A stretch of 64,000 nucleotides of DNA from Dehalococcoidia bacterium (lineage in GTDB: Bacteria; Chloroflexota; Dehalococcoidia; Lucifugimonadales; VXLM01): positions 2,320 to 66,319 of the forward strand of contig VXLM01000034.1 in the NCBI GenBank assembly GCA_009841605.1. Direction: 5' to 3'. Numbering within the stretch: the first letter of the stretch is position 1; the number at the start of each line of letters is the position of its first letter. The translations under genes and the position numbers were made by a program. Positions 38,432 through 48,184 of this stretch are shown here, one piece after another. Under the pieces are notes generated by a model. The model was not told the origin of the DNA. It made no database searches and saw only the letters and a program-made list of their open reading frames with translations.

Positions 38432-39700
38432 TCAGGCCCCGCACTTGCTGCGGTCCCATAGGCCACGCGAGTCTACAACCGACTTCGAGGCCAGCGTCTC
38501 CTGATCTATCTCTGCGAACACGCTATGGTCCGTGAGCAGTACGACAACGTCCGCCGCTGAAAGCCCGTCTTCGAGCCCTACAAGTTCAATATTCCCACAG
38601 TTGGAGATCTCCGACGGTAACTCGGAAACATAGGGCTCAACCACCAGAATTCGACCCTTCTTCCGACGTTGCAGTTCCTTGACTACCTCAATTGCGGGAC
38701 TTTCCCGCAAGTCTGACACGTCTGCCTTGTAGGTCAGTCCCAGGCAGGCCACAACAGGGTCGGCCAGATCCTTGCATACGTGCACTACTCTGTCGGCAAC
38801 TACCTTGGGCATCCCGTCGTTGACCTCTCGCGCTGCCTGAATCAGCGGAGTCAAATGCGGAGCGGCGTCGGCGATGAACCACGGATCGATTGGGATGCAG
38901 TGCCCTCCCACCCCTGGGCCGGGATTGAGTATCTCAACTCTGGGATGCCGGTTTGCGAGTGATATCAACTCCCATGGATCGATGTCGAGTGCCGTGCTGA
39001 CTAAGGACATTTCATTGGCGAATGCCACGTTGACGTCTCGGAAGGCATTCTCAGCGAGCTTCGCCAGCTCCGCCGTCCGCACGGTGGTGACGTGGCAGAC
39101 GCCTTCGACGAAGACCTCGTACAGCCGTTTCGCCGCCTCCGCGCACGCCCGAGTGATGCCTCCGATGATGCGGTCGTTTGCGACTAGCTCCTCCAGCGCG
39201 TTCCCCGGCAGAATGCGTTCCGCGCAGTATGCCACGCGGACATCGCTCGCCTCGCCCGCGGAGTGCGGAAACGTCAGGTCAGGGCGCGACGATGCCAGCC
39301 GTTCGCAGACTTCCTCTGTCGTCCCTACGGGACAGGTCGACTCCACGATCACTAGGTTGCCCCTCGTTAAGGCAGGCGCTAGGTTGTCTATGGCCGACCG
39401 CACGTAGCTCATGTCAGGGCGGTGGCCATCGTTGATGGGAGTCGGCACCGCGATGATGAACGCATCGGCCGGCGCCGGCTCACCCTGAGCGGATAGTGCG
39501 CCGGATGCCACAGCATCCGCGACGAGACTATCCATCCCCGCTTCGTCGAAAGGAGCGACACCGCAGTTGACCCTTTCCACACGCTCCGAGTCGATGTCGA
39601 CTCCTATCACCTCCACACCCCGACTCGCCAATACCGCGGCGGTCGGCAGTCCGACATAGCCGAGGCCCACCACACAGACCCGCCCTATGCCATCAACCAC
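38432..39700 (-). CDS. wecC: UDP-N-acetyl-D-mannosaminuronate dehydrogenase-type nucleotide-sugar dehydrogenase
   Basis: VCVVGLGYVGLPTAAVLASRGVEVIGVDID; VGGHCIPIDPWF; LGLTYKADVSDLRESPAIEV. Confidence 0.88.
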   Translation of the reverse strand: MVDGIGRVCVVGLGYVGLPTAAVLASRGVEVIGVDIDSERVERVNCGVAPFDEAGMDSLVADAVASGALSAQGEPAPADAFIIAVPTPINDGHRPDMSYVRSAIDNLAPALTRGNLVIVESTCPVGTTEEVCERLASSRPDLTFPHSAGEASDVRVAYCAERILPGNALEELVANDRIIGGITRACAEAAKRLYEVFVEGVCHVTTVRTAELAKLAENAFRDVNVAFANEMSLVSTALDIDPWELISLANRHPRVEILNPGPGVGGHCIPIDPWFIADAAPHLTPLIQAAREVNDGMPKVVADRVVHVCKDLADPVVACLGLTYKADVSDLRESPAIEVVKELQRRKKGRILVVEPYVSELPSEISNCGNIELVGLEDGLSAADVVVLLTDHSVFAEIDQETLASKSVVDSRGLWDRSKCGA

Positions 39701-40817
39701 GGGTCAGGTCCTCGAGAATGCGCTGGCTGGCGCGTCCGTCTCCGTACGGATGGTGTATCCGCGCCATGGCCATATAGGTTTCCGGCTCATTCAGCAAACG
39801 CGCCGTTTCAGTCGTAATGCGTTCGGCGTCCGTCCCTACCAACTTCACCGTCCCCACGTCGACGGCCTCTGGACGCTCGGTTGTATCGCGCATCACCAGT
39901 ACCGGCTTACCCAGCGAGGGGGCCTCCTCCTGGATTCCTCCGGAATCGGTCAGTATCAGGTAGGCTTCGTTCATGAGATGCACGAATGCCAAATAGTCTA
40001 GCGGTTCAATCAAGTGAACGTTTGGAAGGTCTGCCAAATGGCGAAATACAGGCTCGCGGACTCTGGGATTCAGATGCACCGGATATACGATCTCCACGTC
40101 GTCGCGTCGGCTGATCTGGACAATTGCCCTGCAAATCGCCTCGAACCCTTCGCCGAAGCTTTCCCGCCGGTGACCTGTTACAAGAATGAGCTTTTTCCCC
40201 GCCTCTAGCATGGGCAGCCACACGCCCGCTTTGTTAAGCAGTTCCGGGTCGCTTCTCAGACGGTCGACCACATGCAGCAGAGCGTCGATCACCGTGTTGC
40301 CCGTTACGACGATACCCGTGTCGGACAGGCCTTCTTCCAGTAGTCGCCTGCGCGCAGTCTCGGTGGGGGCGTAATGCCGATCACTCAGCGCATCCGCCAG
40401 CCTGCGGTTCATCTCCTCAGGCCACGGCGCCGACATGTCCCTCGTGCGCAACCCTGCCTCGACGTGCCCCACAGGAACATGAGCGTAAAATGCCGCCAGC
40501 GCCGTAGCCAACACGGTGGTCGTATCGCCCTGCACCAGAACGCGGTCGGGCGTCGCGTCCGCCAATACCTCACGCATTCCGCTCAGTACTGAGCCCGTGA
40601 CATCGGTGAGGTCCTGCTCCGGAGTCATCACATTCAGATCGTAGTCCGGCGTAAGTTCGAACAGCCGTAGCACGGAGTCCAGCATCTCCCGATGTTGCGC
40701 TGTAACGCACAGCACATGTTCCACTCCATCGGCTGCCAACAGAGTACGTGCGACCATGGCCATCTTCACGGCCTCAGGGCGAGTCCCGACGACGGACAGG
40801 ATACGCAAGTCAGACAT
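39693..40817 (-). CDS. wecB: UDP-N-acetylglucosamine 2-epimerase (non-hydrolysing)
   Basis: ILSVVGTRPEAVKMAMVARTL; VQGDTTTVLATALAAFYAHVPVGHVEAGLRT; LTDSGGIQEEAPSLGKPVLVMRDTTERPE. Confidence 0.93.
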   Translation of the reverse strand: MSDLRILSVVGTRPEAVKMAMVARTLLAADGVEHVLCVTAQHREMLDSVLRLFELTPDYDLNVMTPEQDLTDVTGSVLSGMREVLADATPDRVLVQGDTTTVLATALAAFYAHVPVGHVEAGLRTRDMSAPWPEEMNRRLADALSDRHYAPTETARRRLLEEGLSDTGIVVTGNTVIDALLHVVDRLRSDPELLNKAGVWLPMLEAGKKLILVTGHRRESFGEGFEAICRAIVQISRRDDVEIVYPVHLNPRVREPVFRHLADLPNVHLIEPLDYLAFVHLMNEAYLILTDSGGIQEEAPSLGKPVLVMRDTTERPEAVDVGTVKLVGTDAERITTETARLLNEPETYMAMARIHHPYGDGRASQRILEDLTRG

Positions 40818-40906
40818 ACTCCGTGACAATCATAGCTCGAACGTAATGTACCATGAGCTTTCAACAAGGTCTGCTGGGCAGGTCGCCACGACGACGGTAG
40901 TAGGAG

Positions 40907-43783
40907 TCATATCATCGCCCGGCCGAGGTCCAGGCCAGGAGTATAGTCTCGGCAATTCGTCCTAAATTCGGCGTCGGAGATTTGCCATGAATGATTGGAT
41001 GACTCGTCCATCCGCACTCGTACATAATTGAACCGGTCCGCAGCATATGTCCGACATCCTGCTGCAATTGCGGCGCGTTGAAAATTCGTATCCTCCGAAA
41101 GCGAAAGAGAATTAAAGGAAATTTCTCTGGCCACGTCGGATTGAATAAACAGCGTCCCGCCTGCAACAGTGGAAGACGTGAAAGTGTGGTCGGGAGTGTT
41201 TTCCCTTAATGCGGTGATATCGGTCGCTTCAAAATGCACGAAGTGCATTCCCTTGCCCACGACCTCTGCTCCTGAGAACGATGCCGCGAGAACGCTGTCA
41301 GATATGTAATGCTCCCCGTAGAGGTCGTCATCGTCCATCTTCGCGACGTACTTGCCCGACGCTGCTTCCACTCCGCGGTTCAGGCAGTCCCCTAAAGTCG
41401 TGCGGCCCTCGACGTGAATCACCTGCACGTTAGGAATGCCTGCAACTTCACGTTGGACGGCGTCGAGATCGAATTCCGCATTGTTCAAGATGAGGATCAG
41501 TTCCTTATTCTCGTAGGCCTGATTCTTGAAATTGTCGAGGCAGTGCCTCACATTCTGAGGACGCATCGTGGGCATCAGAACGCTTACCGGTGGCTGCTCG
41601 TGGTTGAGTGGCTCAAGTCCAACCCTGCGAAAGATCTCGTTCAGGCGGTGCCGATAGGTGTGGTTCTCGTGCACATGCCTGTAAGCAAGGTGTCCTTCGC
41701 GGATACGCGCCTCTTCGTCCCCCAGTAATTCTTGAAGGTGACTGGTCGTTTCCTGCTCGCTGTGCGTCACCCTCACGTGCTTCCCCAGCATCCGGCTCAT
41801 GCCTACGGACTCCGACGAGATCACCGGCGTACCACACGCGAGGCTTTCAAACACTCGGCGAGCGAACATTGTCGGAGATTCGCTGATCGAGTTGACGTTT
41901 AGCATCACGTCATAGCAGCGATAAGCAGTTAGCATCGCTTCGTAAGAGAGGGTTCCCCTGACTGCTTCCTTGTACCGGTCCGGAAAGCTATGTTCCAGCC
42001 CGTATTCGGCCCGCGTCAGGTTGCGGTCGAAGATGTGCAGACCGCGCGTAAGGCTTGGGTCCAGCAAATGGCGGAGCCTTTCGGAGCGCGCCGGATACCT
42101 CTGTGGCACCCAACTCCCTGCGAAACACAGGGGGTACTTGGGCCACTCTCTCTCCCGCGATGGATTGTGTATTCTCGGCTGGGCCGCAAAGGGAAGTACG
42201 TATATCCGGTCGTGTCCCAACGCCTCCCGGTATCGCGGAACGCAGTCCGCGTCCGAGGTGAAGACGAAGTCGAACTCCTTGGCAGCACCGAGAAAATCGT
42301 CGAAGTGCGGCGGGTCTTCTTTGTTCCAGAATATGGTCGGAATCCCGTTGGAACGACAGTATGCCAGCAGCTCGCGCAGGGGATTGTCATCGTCGGCATC
42401 ATAACCGACAATCCTGTTCTGCCACCTTCCATCATTGCCGCGCCATGCCGACTCCACAAAAAGGCATGCCGGGCGAATCCTCTCCATTCGTTCGCGCCAG
42501 TGCGTGCGGGAAACGAGCACGAGGTTCACATCATATCGCAGGGCGTGCTCCGTGAACTTGTCCACGATGGCCGCTACGACGGGACCGTCCTCCCCGGGCT
42601 CCGGAATCAACAGCGGCGGAAAATCGATAAATCCGGAAGGGTCGAGAAACGCATCTTCGGAGATGACATCCGGCTCTTCGGGGACGTAGGGACGCGGAGC
42701 ATTTGAGGCTTCCGGGACCGCATTCTCCTCTGATGTAGCTGTGGACTTGGCCCGATAGAGTCGCATCATCTGCAACGGCAGCTTCCACAGCGTCAGCGGC
42801 CTCCTCGCCGCATCGACCATCGCCGCACCAACCAGAAACGATGTGCTCGATAGAGTCGTTTCGAGGTGCCGATTCAACGTCCTCACTTCACGTACTTTCG
42901 TGTCAAGCTCTCTCTTCCTAGCTGCGAGCCGCTCTTTGAATTTCGTCAGGGCGATCCGGTTCAACTTCGCCCAGAACTCGAGTTGAATCGTCTTCCGATC
43001 ACCCTCGCTAAGCCGGCTTTGAGCTGCCCTCTCCGTCTCGACTCGCTGCCGGAGGCGCCGTTGGAGCCGTTCAATCTGACTGCTCTTCCTAGCCAGAATT
43101 TTGTACAACTCTCTCTGGGAAGCGGCCAGCGCATCCTCCGTCATGGACAGGATCGTCTGCCTATCGAGACGCTCCCACGAGACATCTCCGTGCTCCGCCA
43201 AGTGCCCTGCGAAACGGATGTGATTGTCTTCTACGACCAGCGACTCCAGCCCCACTCTCGGCTTGAGTAAACTGATGAAGTCAGTAAGGCTGAAGCCCTG
43301 ACTTTCATTATCGAGTGGATGGACTCCGAACTGCGTTGTTACGATGAACCGCCCTCCGGGACGGAGATGCTCCAGTCCCCTGTCCACCATTGCGCCCGGA
43401 TCGTCAAGATAATCAAGTAGCTGCCCCATCACCACGGTGTCGAAGAGGCCGGTCACCTGCCGTGTCTCAGTGAAGTCTCCCTGGACGAATTCGACGCGCT
43501 CTCGCACCTCGTCAGGCTCTTTGGCCAGGTGTTCTCGTGCGAAATCGAGCGCATCGGCATCAGTATCCACACCGGTGACGTTGATCCCCTGTCGCCCGAG
43601 TAGCACTCCCAGGATGCCTTCGCTGCAGCCCACGTCCAACACGCGAGGCCCATGAGCTTCAGCCGCGATCCAGTCGATCCGGCGGCGAAGCCAGTCGCCG
43701 GTAGGCCCTATATCAAGCAACCCAAGATACACTTGGGACACGCAGTCCCTCTTTGCGGGCGCCATCGGGACTCTCCCAGTCAT
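40907..43783 (-). CDS. Trimodular protein: SAM methyltransferase - coiled coil - CgeB-like glycosyltransferase - GT2
   Basis: VLDVGCSEGILGVLLGRQG; VFESLACGTPVISSESVGMSRML; PPVSVLMPTMRPQNVRHCLDNF...YVAKMDDDDLYG; ATGA-coupled to the upstream gene. Confidence 0.85.
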   Translation of the reverse strand: MTGRVPMAPAKRDCVSQVYLGLLDIGPTGDWLRRRIDWIAAEAHGPRVLDVGCSEGILGVLLGRQGINVTGVDTDADALDFAREHLAKEPDEVRERVEFVQGDFTETRQVTGLFDTVVMGQLLDYLDDPGAMVDRGLEHLRPGGRFIVTTQFGVHPLDNESQGFSLTDFISLLKPRVGLESLVVEDNHIRFAGHLAEHGDVSWERLDRQTILSMTEDALAASQRELYKILARKSSQIERLQRRLRQRVETERAAQSRLSEGDRKTIQLEFWAKLNRIALTKFKERLAARKRELDTKVREVRTLNRHLETTLSSTSFLVGAAMVDAARRPLTLWKLPLQMMRLYRAKSTATSEENAVPEASNAPRPYVPEEPDVISEDAFLDPSGFIDFPPLLIPEPGEDGPVVAAIVDKFTEHALRYDVNLVLVSRTHWRERMERIRPACLFVESAWRGNDGRWQNRIVGYDADDDNPLRELLAYCRSNGIPTIFWNKEDPPHFDDFLGAAKEFDFVFTSDADCVPRYREALGHDRIYVLPFAAQPRIHNPSREREWPKYPLCFAGSWVPQRYPARSERLRHLLDPSLTRGLHIFDRNLTRAEYGLEHSFPDRYKEAVRGTLSYEAMLTAYRCYDVMLNVNSISESPTMFARRVFESLACGTPVISSESVGMSRMLGKHVRVTHSEQETTSHLQELLGDEEARIREGHLAYRHVHENHTYRHRLNEIFRRVGLEPLNHEQPPVSVLMPTMRPQNVRHCLDNFKNQAYENKELILILNNAEFDLDAVQREVAGIPNVQVIHVEGRTTLGDCLNRGVEAASGKYVAKMDDDDLYGEHYISDSVLAASFSGAEVVGKGMHFVHFEATDITALRENTPDHTFTSSTVAGGTLFIQSDVAREISFNSLSLSEDTNFQRAAIAAGCRTYAADRFNYVRVRMDESSNHSWQISDAEFRTNCRDYTPGLDLGRAMI

Positions 43784-46620
43784 AGTATTGCGCGGCTGAG
43801 GTCGAGACCCGGCGTATGATCTCGACATTCCTTCAGGACTTCGTTGTCCGGGGTCTGAGTGGTGTGATCCGACAATTGCCGTGTCCGCACTTGCACGAAG
43901 TTAAATCGGTCCGCCGAGTAGATTTTGCATCCGGCCTGTGCTGCGGCCCGTTGAAAATTCGTGTCTTCCTTAATTGAAATCGAATCGAAGGGGACATCGC
44001 GAACGACATCACTCTTGATGAACAAAGTTGCGCCCCTTACGAAGAAAGTAAACGTGTGTTCAGGCGTCTTTTCCAGCAAGGCAGTAGCATTTGAAGCTTC
44101 GAAGTACACAAAGTGCATACCCTTACCGACCACCTCTGCATCTGAGAACGAGGCCGCAAGGACACTGTCCGATAGGTACCGCTCACCGTAGTGATCGTCG
44201 TCGTCCATCTTAGCAATATAGTCTCCCGACGCCGCTGCCACCCCCCGGTTGAGACAGTCTCCTAGAGTCGAACGTCCTTCGATATGGAGCACCTGTACGT
44301 TTGGAATGCCGTCGGTATGCCTGCGGATGGCTTCTAGGTCGAACTCCGCATTGTTCAAGAGGAGAAGCAGTTCCTTATTCTCATACGTTTGCTTCGTGAA
44401 GTTTTCAAGGCATCGGAGCACGTTCTCTGGGCGCATTGTCGGCATCAAAACACTTACGGAGGGTTGCTCAAGCTCGAGAGAACCCAGACCGACTGTGTGG
44501 AATATGCTGGCCATTCTGTGCCTGTAAGTATGGTTCTCATGTACGAATCTGTAGGCCAGATGACCCTCGCGGACACGCGACTCTTCGTTCCCGAGGACTT
44601 CCACTAAGTGGTCAGTAGCGTCCTCTACACTGCGTGCGACTCTGACGTGCCCCTCAAGCATTTGGCTCATGCCGACGGACTCGGAGGAAATTACCGGCGT
44701 CCCGCACGCGAGGCTTTCAAATACCCTGCGGGAGAACATTGTTGGGGATTCAGAAACCGTGTTCACGTTCAGGAGAACGTTATAACAGCGGTAGGCAGTC
44801 AACATCTCCTTATATGATAGTGTTCCTTTAATCGCCTCCTTGTATCGGTCGGGGAAGTGGTAATTGGGTCCCATCTCGATACGTGAAAGGTTACGATCAA
44901 AAATGTGCAGACCGACAGGAAGTGCGGGGTCCAGCAGGGATCGGAGCGACTCGGCACGTTCGGGATATCGGTGTTGTATCCAACTCCCAGCGAAACAGAC
45001 CGGATATTTGGGCCAGTCTTCTTGACGGGATGGATTGTGTAGTCTTGGTTGCGCCGCGAACGGCAGAGCATACACACGGTCGTGACCTAGAGTCTCGCGG
45101 TACAGAGGTATGCAGTCCGCATCGGTGGTGAAGACGAAGTCAAACTCTTTAGCGGCCCCAATGAAGTCATCGAAGTGCGGAGGATCTTCCTTGTTCCAAA
45201 ATATGGTCGGGATCCCGGTTGAGCTACAATAGCGCAGCAAATCACCTAGTGGATTGTCATCTTGCCTTTCGTAGCGGTGAACCCTTCGCTGCCACTCTCC
45301 GCCATTACCGCTAAACGTCGACTCAACAAGTAGGCATACAGGCCGAGTTGTTTCAATCTCAGTACGCCATCTTTCACGTGACAGAAGCAGAAGGTTCAAC
45401 TCATACCGCAGCGAGTGTTCGGTGAACGTATCGAGTATGGCGGCCACCGGAGGGCCATTTGTCTTGGACTCCGGCATGGATAGTGGTGGGAAGCTGACGA
45501 AACGAGAAACGTCCAAGTCCAAATAGGATGGAATGTTCCGGTAACGCTCATCTGAATCGCTCGCTTCGCTAGCTTCAACAGCCGGAGTGGAAGCTGAGCG
45601 ATATAGTCGCAAGAGATAGAAAGGCAGCTTCCAGAGCTTCTTCGGCTGCTTGGCGGCATTTACGATTGCAGATCCTGCGAGGAACGACGTGCTTGAGTAA
45701 GCCGCCTGAATTCGATGCCTCAGCACACGAACCTCTGACTCTCTGGCGTCTAGATTCCTTTTCAGTTGTGTTGAGGCAAGTTTGTGTTGGGCTAGAGCGA
45801 TGCGGTCCAGCTTCGTCTGCCGTTCAAGGTTTTCGATCCTGTTTCGAATTCCGTCAACTCTGTCTTTTAGACGCTCCCTCTGCCCTTCGAGTTCCTTGAT
45901 GCGACTCCCTCGCCTCGACAGCATTTCCTCCAGCTTCCCTTGGGAATCCATGAGCGCCGTCTCAGTCATGGACAAGACCGCGCCCTCATCGAGTCGCTGC
46001 CAGGAGGCCTCGCGGTCCTCGGAAAGACTGCCCACGAAACGTATGTAACCGTCCTCCACGCTCATGTGCTTGAGCCCCAACCTCGGCTTTAGCAACTCAA
46101 TCATGTCCGTAAGGCAAAAGGTCTGACGGTGGTCATCGTGAGGATGCAGCCCGAAGGGAGTCGTAATGACAATCCGCCCTCCCGGGCTTAGATGCTCCAG
46201 GCTCCGGTCCAGCAGCGCCTCCGGATCGTGGAGGTGCTCGAGAATCTCTCCCAGCACCACGGTGTCGAACTGACCGGTTACCGGCCGCTCGTTGATGAAG
46301 TCCCCCTGCACTAGGATCGCGCGGTTACGTACTTCCTCCGGCTCTTTGGCCAGCAGGTCACGTGCGAATTCGAGGGCCTCGGGGTTGGTCTCCACACCTG
46401 TAACGTCTACGCCCCGGCGCGCGAGTAGGACCTCCAAGATTCCCTCGCTGCAACCCACATCCAGCACCTGTGGACCTTGGGCTTGGTCTACCATCCAGTC
46501 GACTCGACGCCGGAGGACATCGCCGGTGTGACCCCAGTCCACTATGTCGAGATAGACCTGTGCGACTCTATCCCTCACTTGTGCGTCCCCCACAATAGCT
46601 TGCCCATCAGTCTCCATCAT
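43780..46620 (-). CDS. Trimodular protein, paralogue of 40907-43783
   Basis: VLDVGCSEGILEVLLARRG; VFESLACGTPVISSESVGMSQML; PSVSVLMPTMRPENVLRCLENF...YIAKMDDDDHYG; likely start MMETDGQAIVG. Confidence 0.85.
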   Translation of the reverse strand: MMETDGQAIVGDAQVRDRVAQVYLDIVDWGHTGDVLRRRVDWMVDQAQGPQVLDVGCSEGILEVLLARRGVDVTGVETNPEALEFARDLLAKEPEEVRNRAILVQGDFINERPVTGQFDTVVLGEILEHLHDPEALLDRSLEHLSPGGRIVITTPFGLHPHDDHRQTFCLTDMIELLKPRLGLKHMSVEDGYIRFVGSLSEDREASWQRLDEGAVLSMTETALMDSQGKLEEMLSRRGSRIKELEGQRERLKDRVDGIRNRIENLERQTKLDRIALAQHKLASTQLKRNLDARESEVRVLRHRIQAAYSSTSFLAGSAIVNAAKQPKKLWKLPFYLLRLYRSASTPAVEASEASDSDERYRNIPSYLDLDVSRFVSFPPLSMPESKTNGPPVAAILDTFTEHSLRYELNLLLLSRERWRTEIETTRPVCLLVESTFSGNGGEWQRRVHRYERQDDNPLGDLLRYCSSTGIPTIFWNKEDPPHFDDFIGAAKEFDFVFTTDADCIPLYRETLGHDRVYALPFAAQPRLHNPSRQEDWPKYPVCFAGSWIQHRYPERAESLRSLLDPALPVGLHIFDRNLSRIEMGPNYHFPDRYKEAIKGTLSYKEMLTAYRCYNVLLNVNTVSESPTMFSRRVFESLACGTPVISSESVGMSQMLEGHVRVARSVEDATDHLVEVLGNEESRVREGHLAYRFVHENHTYRHRMASIFHTVGLGSLELEQPSVSVLMPTMRPENVLRCLENFTKQTYENKELLLLLNNAEFDLEAIRRHTDGIPNVQVLHIEGRSTLGDCLNRGVAAASGDYIAKMDDDDHYGERYLSDSVLAASFSDAEVVGKGMHFVYFEASNATALLEKTPEHTFTFFVRGATLFIKSDVVRDVPFDSISIKEDTNFQRAAAQAGCKIYSADRFNFVQVRTRQLSDHTTQTPDNEVLKECRDHTPGLDLSRAIL

Positions 46621-46642
46621 CTCGATATGACCACTCTCAGGT

Positions 46643-48181
46643 TCACAAGTCTGAACAAATCGGCAGTCCCAGTTTTTCGTGATCGCTGTCCTCGACGTCT
46701 GCCAGTCCGCTGGGGATGCATCCGGTGAACCGGTTGCCTGCCATGCGCAGACGCTGCAGGCTCGATCCAAGATTGCCGAACTCGGATGGTATGGGGCCGC
46801 TAAGCCGGTTGCTGTGCAGGTTCAGCTGAGCAAGACCGGTTAGCCGTGCTAGTTCTTCTGGGATCTCGCCGCTAAACCGGTTGTTTGACAGCCACAAACT
46901 GCGTAGACCGTCGAGCTTCCCCAATTCAACCGGTATCTCGCCAGTCAATCGGTTTTCATGGATATGCAACTCCTCCAAGTTCAACAGCCGTCCCACTTCC
47001 GCGGGGACGTTACCGCTGAGCTTGTTGTTGTGGAGATTCAACCTCCTCAATTCGGATGCGCGGGCTAATGCTGTCGGGATAGCGCCGCTCAGTTCGTTGT
47101 TGTCGAGAAGCAGCACCTCCAAGTTGGCAAGCTGTCCAAGCTCCGGCGGAATCGGACCGTTCAGCCGGTTGCCATGGAGGTCGAGTTTGGTCAACTTCGA
47201 GAGTGATCCCAACTCAGGCGGCAATGACCCGCTCAACTCTCTTTGTCGGAGAATCAGCCGAGTGACACGCCTCGGTTTTCCGCTCACGAGGAGGCCTTCC
47301 CAATTTGTGATGGGAATATCATTTGACCAATTGAGCACTGCTGTCCCCGCCAGACTGTCTTTGGCCGCCAGAAGAGCCTTGGAGTCTGCAATCATCCCCT
47401 CGTTTGGTCTGGTGGTATCGGCGGCATACTTACCTAGCACTTCGTTCACGCCACCGACCGCTCTCACCTGCCCGCGGTCCAGCCAGATCGCTTCGGTACA
47501 AAACTCGCGAATGATCTCAGGCGACTGTGAGACGACAACCAGGGTATTCGCGGAAGTCATCATCTCGTTGAGGCGATCCTTGGCCTTGAGACGAAAGCTC
47601 TTGTCGCCCGTTCCAATGACCTCGTCGACGAGCAAAATATCCGGGCTTATGCAAGTTGCAATGGACAGCACAAGTCGAGTCCGCATCCCGGAAGAATATG
47701 TTCGAATCGGCATGTAGATGTAGTCGCCAAGCTCAGTGAATTCAATAATCTCCGGAATCCGCCTGTTGATCTCCTTTCGAGTCAGTCCCAGCAGGATGCC
47801 TGTCAGAACGATGTTCTCGAGGCCGGTAGCGTCCGGGCGGACGCCAAGAAGCTCAGGGAAGAGAGTCGAGACACGTCCATATGTTTCCGCGAGCCCTCGT
47901 GTTGGGAAATAGATTCCCGCCATCACCCTCAACAGGGTGCTCTTACCGGCGCCGTTGGCTCCGATCAATCCGACTCTTTGTCCTCTGGATATGTTGATGC
48001 TGACGTCTTCCAGGATCGTCACGGTCGCTGCAGACCCCCGTCCATAGCTGAGCCGCCCGCCGATTTGGGTAGAGGAGGAAGGTGTGCCATTCGTCTCTCG
48101 TCTTGCCCCATGCGGAAGGCGGCGTTTAGCCGGAATCTCCAGCGTTACATCCTGCAGTTTGATGGCGAAATCGTTGTCCAT
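46643..48181 (-). CDS. Wzt-like polysaccharide ABC transporter ATPase fused to a C-terminal plant-type LRR domain
   Basis: VGLIGANGAGKSTLLRVMAGIYFPTRG; YSSGMRTRLVLSIATCISPDILLVDEVIGTGD; then repeats such as LGQLANLEVLLLDNNELSGAIP and C-cap GCIPSGLADVEDSD. Confidence 0.92.
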   Translation of the reverse strand: MDNDFAIKLQDVTLEIPAKRRLPHGARRETNGTPSSSTQIGGRLSYGRGSAATVTILEDVSINISRGQRVGLIGANGAGKSTLLRVMAGIYFPTRGLAETYGRVSTLFPELLGVRPDATGLENIVLTGILLGLTRKEINRRIPEIIEFTELGDYIYMPIRTYSSGMRTRLVLSIATCISPDILLVDEVIGTGDKSFRLKAKDRLNEMMTSANTLVVVSQSPEIIREFCTEAIWLDRGQVRAVGGVNEVLGKYAADTTRPNEGMIADSKALLAAKDSLAGTAVLNWSNDIPITNWEGLLVSGKPRRVTRLILRQRELSGSLPPELGSLSKLTKLDLHGNRLNGPIPPELGQLANLEVLLLDNNELSGAIPTALARASELRRLNLHNNKLSGNVPAEVGRLLNLEELHIHENRLTGEIPVELGKLDGLRSLWLSNNRFSGEIPEELARLTGLAQLNLHSNRLSGPIPSEFGNLGSSLQRLRMAGNRFTGCIPSGLADVEDSDHEKLGLPICSDL

Positions 48182-48184
48182 GGA

